From Actinomycetes bacterium (lineage in GTDB: Bacteria; Actinomycetota; Acidimicrobiia; Acidimicrobiales; Palsa-688), in assembly GCA_021816565.1 (NCBI GenBank), contig JAKAXN010000050.1, positions 1 through 19,199 of the forward strand: 19,199 nt of DNA, written 5' to 3'. The notes beneath the pieces are model-generated. The model saw only the letters and a program-made list of their open reading frames with translations, was not told the origin of the DNA and made no database searches. Positions 14,968-19,199 of the stretch are shown piece by piece (positions within the stretch are counted from its first letter, which is position 1; each line of letters starts with the position of its first letter). The position numbers and the translations under genes are program-made.

Positions 14968-14982
14968 CGGACCTTCGGCCCT
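14968..14982 (+). promoter_or_regulatory. Weaker DosR-like box in the divergent region before the 162-aa gene
   Basis: CGGACCTTCGGCCCT matches GGGACTTNNGNCCCT at 10 of 12 defined positions. It lies in the 219-base region between divergent genes (start codons at 14850 and 15070). At the 22-base spacing seen elsewhere the plus-strand hexamer is CAGGCT (15005-15010), a poor -10. Without a clear promoter this box is less convincing than the others. Apart from this box, that region shows only the two ribosome-binding sites. Confidence 0.3.
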
Positions 14983-15069
14983 TCCCGTCCGCACCATCGG
15001 TACTCAGGCTGGAGGCGCACCGACGACGATCCGGGCGGTCGGCCCCAATCGCGAGGGAGGAACCCGAAC

Positions 15070-15558
15070 ATGTGCAGCGGCGACCCGGGACGGCATCCGA
15101 GCCTCCGGTCATCCGGACCGGCGGCCGGGATCCCGGCCGCCGGCCCGGGGGAGCGGCTGGTGCAGGTCCTGACCTGCGTCGAGCGGGCGACCGACCGGGC
15201 GGAGCGGGTCCTGCCATCCGTGGACCACATGGCCCTGAGGCGGGAGGCGGTCACGCCTGCTTCGGTGCTGGCCGTCCTCCGTCGGTCGGGGCCGGCCGAC
15301 CTGGTCGAGCCGTTCGAGTCGTGGCAGCGGCTGCTGCAGGACTTCGACTCGGCCGTGGCCTGCCTCACAGATCTGGGGGACGGGGACGGCGACGGTGACT
15401 ACCAGAGCCGGCTCGGCGAGTGCATAGCCGAGGCCCGGCGCTGCCGGCAGGCCGTGGAGGAGGCTGCCGATCAGCTGCGGCGCCGGGTCGCCTCTGGGAT
15501 CGACTCCGCCCTGGCCCATGAGGAGACCCTCCGCCGCCCACCTGCCGGGCCGGGCTGA
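15070..15558 (+). CDS. Hypothetical helical protein (162 aa)
   Basis: The family is not recognised. The ATG at 15070 follows GGGAGG at nine-base spacing, which fixes the start although the frame stays open upstream. The first 27 residues are Gly/Pro/Ser-rich and probably disordered. The rest is likely helical: LVQVLTCVERATDRAERVL, LVEPFESWQRLLQDFDSAVA, then an acidic GDGDGDGD run (about 102-109) and a helix rich in Glu, Ala and Arg (IAEARRCRQAVEEAADQLRR). Cysteines occur at residues 2, 37, 97, 118 and 125. There is no signal peptide. The lipoprotein gene follows 45 bases downstream. The GD-rich run resembles a simple-sequence expansion (GGGGACGGCGACGGTGAC) more than a calcium site. Confidence 0.7.
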   Translation: MCSGDPGRHPSLRSSGPAAGIPAAGPGERLVQVLTCVERATDRAERVLPSVDHMALRREAVTPASVLAVLRRSGPADLVEPFESWQRLLQDFDSAVACLTDLGDGDGDGDYQSRLGECIAEARRCRQAVEEAADQLRRRVASGIDSALAHEETLRRPPAGPG

Positions 15559-15603
15559 CCGGACGGGAGCGATCCGGCCGGGTGAATTCGTGCCGATCTG
15601 GGG

Positions 15604-16830
15604 ATGGCAGTAGAGATGCATCAGGTGACCCCGGCGCGCATTCCCGGCCCGGCCCGACGGGGGCGGCGATCGATCGGCCGGATGCTGACCGCGACGCTGG
15701 CCGCGACCGTGGTCGCCGCCTCAGCCTGCGGTCGGCCGGGCACCCGGCCGGAAGGGGCGGGGGCCCCGGCCCCTCCTGTGTGGTTGTGCCGACCCGGTGC
15801 CCCCGGGGATCCTTGCGCCATCAGCCTGAGAGCCACCGTGGTACCCCCGACGGGAGCGCCATCGGTCATCGACCCGGCCCCCGCCCCGTCCCCGTCGGCG
15901 GACTGCTTCTACATCTATCCGACGGTCAGCCGGGAGCAGACCCTCAACGCCGATCTGCGCGTCCAGCCCTCGGAGACCGACGTGGCCAAGGTGCAGGCCG
16001 CCCCGTTCTCCACCGTCTGCCGGGTCTGGTCGCCGATGTACCGGCAGGTCACCGCGGCCGGCCTGGTGCACCTGTACCTGTCCGGGTCGGCCCCGGGGGC
16101 CACGTCGCGGGCCTTCACGGTGGCCTATGACAGCCTCCACGCCGCCTTCGAGGACTACCTGGCCCACTTCAACAGGGGTCGTCCGATCGTCATCCTGGCC
16201 CACTCTCAGGGAGCGGTACTCGCCATCGAACTGCTGCAGAAGGTCTTCGACGACCACCCCGCCGTGCGGGGCCGTCTGCTCATGGCCGTGATCCTGGGGG
16301 GCAACGTCACGGTGCATACCGGATCCTCCACGGGTGGGACCTTCCAGCACATCCCGGCCTGCAGCCGTCTGGGCCAGACGGGCTGCGTGCTGGCCTATTC
16401 CAGCTTCGGCTCCCGGCCCCCGGCCGATGCGTTCTTCGGCTACCCCCGGCCCGTGGCCGGGACCGTGGCCCTCCCGGGGCAGTCCCCCGCTGGGCACCGG
16501 GTCCTGTGCGTCAACCCGGCGGCCATCGGGGGCGGGACGGCCACGCTGCAGCCGTGGTTCCCGGCCGCCGGTCCCGACCTGCCGGCCGGCACCACGGTCG
16601 CCACCCCCTGGGTCAGGTATCCGGACCTCTACCGCGCAAGCTGCCGGCAGGACGGCGGCGCCACGTGGCTGCAGGTGACGCCCATCCCCGGATCGGTCGG
16701 GAACCGACCGCTGATCTCCCGGTCGTCCCAGGTCACCCCCCGCTTCGGCTACCACGTGGGTGACGTCAACCTGGCCACCGGCAACCTGCTGGCCGATGTG
16801 GCGGCGGCCGAGCGGACCCGGGCCGGGTAG
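15604..16830 (+). CDS. DUF3089-like alpha/beta hydrolase, probable lipoprotein
   Basis: A 408-aa exported hydrolase. The N-terminus has a basic stretch (RRGRRSIGR), a hydrophobic core (MLTATLAATVVAAS) and a lipobox-like ASAC ending at Cys42, so it is probably a lipid-anchored surface protein. The mature domain shows the family marks: DCFYIYPTVS (100-109), a nucleophile motif AHSQGA (199-204, Ser201) and a late YHVGDVNLATGNLL (383-396) whose His384 could be the catalytic His. Several Cys pairs (62/71, 138, 253/261, 302, 347) fit an extracytoplasmic location. The substrate is unknown; relatives are annotated as lysophospholipase-like. The start could be ATG 15604, ATG 15616 or GTG 15625, none with a good ribosome site; the longest is given. 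The MFS gene follows after a strong hairpin. Confidence 0.85.
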   Translation: MAVEMHQVTPARIPGPARRGRRSIGRMLTATLAATVVAASACGRPGTRPEGAGAPAPPVWLCRPGAPGDPCAISLRATVVPPTGAPSVIDPAPAPSPSADCFYIYPTVSREQTLNADLRVQPSETDVAKVQAAPFSTVCRVWSPMYRQVTAAGLVHLYLSGSAPGATSRAFTVAYDSLHAAFEDYLAHFNRGRPIVILAHSQGAVLAIELLQKVFDDHPAVRGRLLMAVILGGNVTVHTGSSTGGTFQHIPACSRLGQTGCVLAYSSFGSRPPADAFFGYPRPVAGTVALPGQSPAGHRVLCVNPAAIGGGTATLQPWFPAAGPDLPAGTTVATPWVRYPDLYRASCRQDGGATWLQVTPIPGSVGNRPLISRSSQVTPRFGYHVGDVNLATGNLLADVAAAERTRAG

Positions 16831-16832
16831 CG

Positions 16833-16871
16833 GGGCCGGCCGGCTCCCGGCAATCCGCTTGCCGCCGGCCC
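16833..16871 (+). terminator. Nested GC-rich stem after the lipoprotein hydrolase
   Basis: An outer stem GGGCCGGC/GCCGGCCC (16833-16840 with 16864-16871) encloses an inner hairpin CGGCAA-TCCGC-TTGCCG (16848-16864); the two share one base. It starts three bases after the TAG. No U-tract is present, as is usual for high-GC terminators. Confidence 0.5.
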
Positions 16872-16908
16872 GACCGTCCGGGCATGGTGGTGCCCGCCGG
16901 CGGTGGCC

Positions 16909-16914
16909 TACCGT
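16909..16914 (+). promoter_or_regulatory. Putative -10 element of the MFS gene
   Basis: TACCGT fits TAnnnT and gives a start site near 16921, upstream of ATG 16938 but downstream of ATG 16884. This supports the shorter MFS protein. No clear -35 is seen. Confidence 0.38.
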
Positions 16915-16937
16915 CCGGCCCCCGATCGACCGAACCC

Positions 16938-18167
16938 ATGGAACCCTCCCAGACCGTCCTGCCATCAGCAGGCGCGCCCGCCCGGGCCCGCCGACCCGGA
17001 ACCTTCGTCCTGCTGGCGTCGGCGGTGTTCGTCGAGGCGGTGGGCATAGGGGTGCTGTTCCCCCTGCTGGCCCGCATCCAGGCGGCTCACCACCTTCCGA
17101 CCTACAGCCTGGGGCTGATGTCGAGCGCCTCGTTCTTCGCGTCGCTGCTCGGGCAGCTGGGCGTGGCCCGCCTCCTGGATGGCCGGAGGTCCCGCAGCGT
17201 GCTGCTCGCCGCCCTGGCCCTGGCCGGAGTGGCACCCTTGTGGTTCGCCCTGGCCGGCCAGCTGTGGAGCCTTACGGCGGCCCGGGCCGTCGGAGGGGTG
17301 GCCTACGGCGTGGTGATGCCGGCCGCTCTGCGGGCCGGAACGGCCGGGATACCGGCAGAGGCGCGCGGTTCCCGGCTCGGGCTCCTGTCCAGCGCCCAGA
17401 TGGCCGGCATCGTGCTCGGGCCACTGGTCGGTGTGGCCCTCTACGCCGTTGGAGGGCTCGCTCTGCCCTTCGAAGCCGTCGCCGCCGCGCAGGCGCTCAT
17501 CCTGGCGGCGCTGCTGCTCAGCCCCGGGGCGGGCACCGTGGTGGCCGCCGAACCGAGGGCCGGCGGGGCCGACGGGTCCCCGGCCTCCTCCCGGCCCGGG
17601 ATCACCGCTCCGGCGGTGGTGGCCGTGCTCCTGGTGGCGGTGGCGGCGCAGATGCCGAACGGGCTCTACGACGCCCTGTGGTCGAGGCTTCTCACCGACC
17701 GCGGCGCCAGCACCCTGCTGATCGGGTTGAGCCTGGCCCTGTTCGGCATACCGTTCGTCATCCTGGCCCCCGTCGGCGGGCGCCTGGCCAACCGGCGGGC
17801 CCCCCTCCCGTGGGCGGCGGGCGGGCTGGTCGTCGCCGCCTGCTTCATGGCCAGCTACGGGATGGTCCGGATCCCCGTGCTCATCGTGGTACTGGGGATC
17901 TTCGAGTCGTGCGCCCAGGCCATCGTGGTCCCGGGGAGCTATGCCGCCACCTCCATGGTCTTCCCCGACCGGTTGGCCGCCACGGGGCAGGGCTGGGTGA
18001 GCGGCGCCGGTACAGCCGCCGCCGGTCTGGCGGCCCTCCTGGCCGCCCCGGCCTACGCCGCTTTCGGTCCGGGCCCGGTGTTCGCCGGAGGGGCGCTGGT
18101 CAGCGCCGGGTGCGCCATGCTGAGCGTCAGGATGTGGAGGCGGGGCCGCACGGCCCGGCCGATCTGA
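16938..18167 (+). CDS. Major facilitator superfamily transporter
   Basis: A 409-aa, probably 12-helix transporter of the drug/metabolite efflux type; the substrate cannot be told. Hydrophobic segments recur throughout (FVLLASAVFVEAVGIGVLF near the start and AAGLAALLAAPAYAAFG near the end). The first half has an MFS loop 2-3-like stretch (GVARLLDGRRSR) after TM2 and a helix-5-like AGIVLGPLVG. A long hydrophilic loop (AAEPRAGGADGSPASSRPG) separates the two six-helix halves. ATG 16938 is preferred over ATG 16884 because a -10-like element lies between them and because the extra 18 residues are Gly/Pro-rich and not membrane-like. The gene ends 19 bases from the convergent gene at 18187. Confidence 0.9.
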   Translation: MEPSQTVLPSAGAPARARRPGTFVLLASAVFVEAVGIGVLFPLLARIQAAHHLPTYSLGLMSSASFFASLLGQLGVARLLDGRRSRSVLLAALALAGVAPLWFALAGQLWSLTAARAVGGVAYGVVMPAALRAGTAGIPAEARGSRLGLLSSAQMAGIVLGPLVGVALYAVGGLALPFEAVAAAQALILAALLLSPGAGTVVAAEPRAGGADGSPASSRPGITAPAVVAVLLVAVAAQMPNGLYDALWSRLLTDRGASTLLIGLSLALFGIPFVILAPVGGRLANRRAPLPWAAGGLVVAACFMASYGMVRIPVLIVVLGIFESCAQAIVVPGSYAATSMVFPDRLAATGQGWVSGAGTAAAGLAALLAAPAYAAFGPGPVFAGGALVSAGCAMLSVRMWRRGRTARPI

Positions 18168-18186
18168 AGGGGTCCCCCGGCCCCGC

Positions 18187-18615
18187 CTACTCGCCCGCCG
18201 CTCCGGCGTCGGGGTGCAGCTCCGGGCGGTACCACCGGCCGTCGGTCGCCAGCCACCAGTCGGGGGCGACCTGCACGTCGCTGCTCCCGTACGGGTCGTC
18301 AGCCCGGACCTCCCCGTCCCCTCCGGCCCCGGCAGCCGCAGCCTCCTCCGACGCCCTCCGCCGGGCCGACCCCGGTCCCCGCCGACTGGCCGCCCGGGCC
18401 TCCAGGCGGGCGGTCTCGGCCTCTTCCTGGGCGGTGCGGAACGCGGACAGGAACGCCAGGAGGTCCCCGCCGGGCTGCTCTACCGGGCCGTCATCGCCAG
18501 CCACCGCCGGGTCGACCTCCTTCCACCGGCCCCCTCCGGGATAGCCGAAGGCCGCGCCCCACGGTGCCCCGGTGGCCGCCATCCAATCCTCCGATGCCTG
18601 GTTGTTCGCGTGCAT
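18187..18615 (-). CDS. Hypothetical protein with C-terminal WWLATDGRWYRPELHP motif
   Basis: A 142-aa soluble protein. The ATG at 18613-18615 (MHANNQASEDW) follows GGAG at a good distance and is preferred. An in-frame ATG at 18676-18678 also exists but lies within an inverted repeat and lacks a strong ribosome site. Layout: a Gly/Trp-rich N-terminus (about 8-35), a likely helix or coiled coil (DLLAFLSAFRTAQEEAETAR, 51-70) running into an Arg/Ala-rich linker, and a terminal aromatic motif APDWWLATDGRWYRPELHP (117-135). That motif resembles the short Trp/Tyr-rich motif common at the ends of Acidimicrobiia proteins and is reminiscent of DUF2510; its role is unknown to me. It is convergent with the MFS gene and lies downstream of tmRNA on the same strand. 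Confidence 0.8.
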   Translation of the reverse strand: MHANNQASEDWMAATGAPWGAAFGYPGGGRWKEVDPAVAGDDGPVEQPGGDLLAFLSAFRTAQEEAETARLEARAASRRGPGSARRRASEEAAAAGAGGDGEVRADDPYGSSDVQVAPDWWLATDGRWYRPELHPDAGAAGE

Positions 18616-18671
18616 CTGGTGCTCCGGGCTAGACCGACCCGGCCGCCCGCCCCTGGCGGTCCGGCCGATGA

Positions 18672-18688
18672 GATTCATCTCATGAATC
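18672..18688. promoter_or_regulatory. Inverted repeat upstream of the 142-aa gene
   Basis: GATTCAT-CTC-ATGAATC has perfect 7-bp arms and a 3-base spacer, in an AT-richer patch 57 bases upstream of the chosen start. It looks like an operator for a dimeric regulator. No matching regulator gene is in the window. Confidence 0.45.
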
Positions 18689-18824
18689 GCCGGGCGACCC
18701 CGTTGCGTTACTGCCCGGTCACCCCCAGGCGACAACCCGGAAAGCGGAGCCGTTCCCCGAAAGAGACCGGGCACCGCTGGTTGCGGGTCGGTGCCGGTGG
18801 GGAATGTGCGTGTCCTGGCGCGAC

Positions 18825-18849
18825 CAGAGCCCTCCGGAAGAGGGCTCTG
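18825..18849 (-). terminator. Strong hairpin 27 bases after tmRNA
   Basis: CAGAGCCCTC and GAGGGCTCTG form a perfect 10-bp stem around a 5-base loop. It is the only strong hairpin between the tmRNA 3' end and the next minus-strand gene, so it probably ends tmRNA transcription. On the minus strand no U-tract follows. On the plus strand five Ts follow after eight bases, so it might also act in that direction. Confidence 0.65.
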
Positions 18850-18876
18850 ACCAGCATTTTTGTTCGATTTTGAGAG

Positions 18877-19199
18877 TGGAGGTGGCGGGAATCGAACCCG
18901 CGTCCTTCGATGCCTCAACGGGCCTTCTCCGAGCGCATCCGGTGATCTGATCTCGGACCCTCCGCTCGCCACCGGCATCGGCGGAGGGTCCCAGTCGACG
19001 AAAATGTCCCCGCCGGTCTGTCGACAAGACCGCCGGGTGAGCCCTACTGGATGACGTCCGCTACCGACCCGCAGGGCTGGGGCCGGACGAACGGGCTGCT
19101 AGTTAGGCAGCCAGCGCAAGCTGAGGCTTGGCGTTTGTTTATTGGTTCCGGCTCTTTAACGTGGTTCCGGAGACCACGGCTCGCTTCTCCCGTATCGAC
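18877..19199 (-). ncRNA. ssrA: Transfer-messenger RNA (tmRNA), 5' end cut by the window
   Basis: This RNA rescues stalled ribosomes: it is charged with alanine, then its internal reading frame is translated to tag the nascent protein for proteolysis. The minus strand ends in the tRNA-like T arm GGGTTCGATTCCCGCCACC followed by TCC and discriminator A (18877). The tag frame reads AKPQLALAA-stop (19103-19132), the LALAA ending being diagnostic. TAA lies in frame at 19139-19141, so the resume codon must be ACA, AAC or GCC after it. Helices typical of tmRNA pseudoknots are visible, for example a 10-bp stem (18956-18965 with 18981-18990) and CGGTCT/AGACCG (19013-19032). The bases at the window edge, GTCGATACGGGAGAAGCGAG, match the region just after the usual 5' GGTTTCGAC, so only about 15-20 bases are missing. 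The 3' CCA is not encoded (A is followed by CTC). Confidence 0.95.
19103..19138 (-). other. tmRNA tag-peptide reading frame
   Basis: On the minus strand the frame bounded by TAA (19139-19141) and TAA (19103-19105) encodes TNAKPQLALAA. The bases before GCC (AAAC) match those before the GCC resume codon of mycobacterial tmRNA as I recall it, giving AKPQLALAA. Resuming at AAC would give NAKPQLALAA, the same length as the E. coli tag. The ALAA end is the ClpXP-type degradation signal. Confidence 0.85.

Noticed and set aside
14425..15069. N-terminal extension of the 162-aa hypothetical protein
   Set aside because: It would run antisense to the 102-aa gene and the start of the c-di-GMP enzyme. ATG 15070 has a good ribosome site and the extension is Arg/Pro-rich.
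18877..18960. A tRNA gene at the GGTTCGATTCCCGCC motif
   Set aside because: The T arm is part of tmRNA: the tag frame and pseudoknot helices lie upstream and no anticodon arm is present.
1..19199. Insertion sequences, phage genes or integrases
   Set aside because: No transposase, integrase or phage protein is recognisable, even though tmRNA genes are common integration sites; the sequence downstream of the tmRNA 3' end shows no repeat of that end.

Overview
The window is GC-rich, with codons ending mostly in G or C. It uses GTG starts freely, and several genes have a TAnnnT-like -10 element right next to the start codon and no Shine-Dalgarno. Its gene types are a WS/DGAT acyltransferase, a protein ending in a W-W-x(4)-G-R-W-Y-x-P-E-x-H-P motif, and a secreted protein with GYWLVASDGG repeats. 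Together these suggest a high-GC actinobacterium, most likely from the Acidimicrobiia or a near relative. That placement is inferred from the style of the genes, not from a marker-gene match.

Layout. (1) 1-3667, minus strand: a 3'-truncated wax ester synthase/diacylglycerol acyltransferase (WS/DGAT), a 69-aa protein just upstream of it, and a PAS-GAF-GAF-PP2C (SpoIIE/RsbU-type) phosphatase. (2) 3722-7648, plus strand: a secreted beta-propeller/repeat protein, a two-CBS-domain protein, an alpha/beta hydrolase and a 60-aa protein. (3) 7698-11684, plus strand: two overlapping KAS III-like (FabH/OleA fold) genes and a long-chain acyl-CoA synthetase. (4) 11669-14850, minus strand: a membrane PAS-GGDEF-EAL cyclic-di-GMP protein behind a small acidic protein. 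(5) 15070-18167, plus strand: a hypothetical protein, a DUF3089-like lipoprotein hydrolase and an MFS transporter. (6) 18187-19199, minus strand: a 142-aa protein and the tmRNA gene, whose 5' end runs off the window. Coding density is high; no gene-free stretch exceeds 300 bases. The longest is about 261 bases (18616-18876) and holds an inverted repeat and a hairpin.

Two things stand out. First, 15-bp elements resembling the mycobacterial DosR/DevR dormancy box (GGGACTTNNGNCCCT) lie upstream of the 69-aa/WS-DGAT pair, the CBS gene and the 60-aa gene. Each is followed 22-23 bases later by a plausible -10 hexamer. In Mycobacterium tuberculosis the triacylglycerol synthase Tgs1 and the two-CBS protein Hrp1 belong to the DosR regulon, so this may be a dormancy/low-oxygen lipid-storage regulon outside mycobacteria. 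A fourth, weaker box lies before the hypothetical gene at 15070. Second, the KAS III-like pair joins one copy with an intact Cys-His-Asn triad to a shorter copy that has lost all three residues. This suggests an obligate heterodimer of the LstAB/NltAB/PqsBC kind, next to an acyl-CoA synthetase that could supply its substrate.

Overall the window is rich in lipid metabolism (WS/DGAT, condensing pair, acyl-CoA ligase, two hydrolases) and in stress or second-messenger signalling (PP2C phosphatase, c-di-GMP enzyme, CBS protein).
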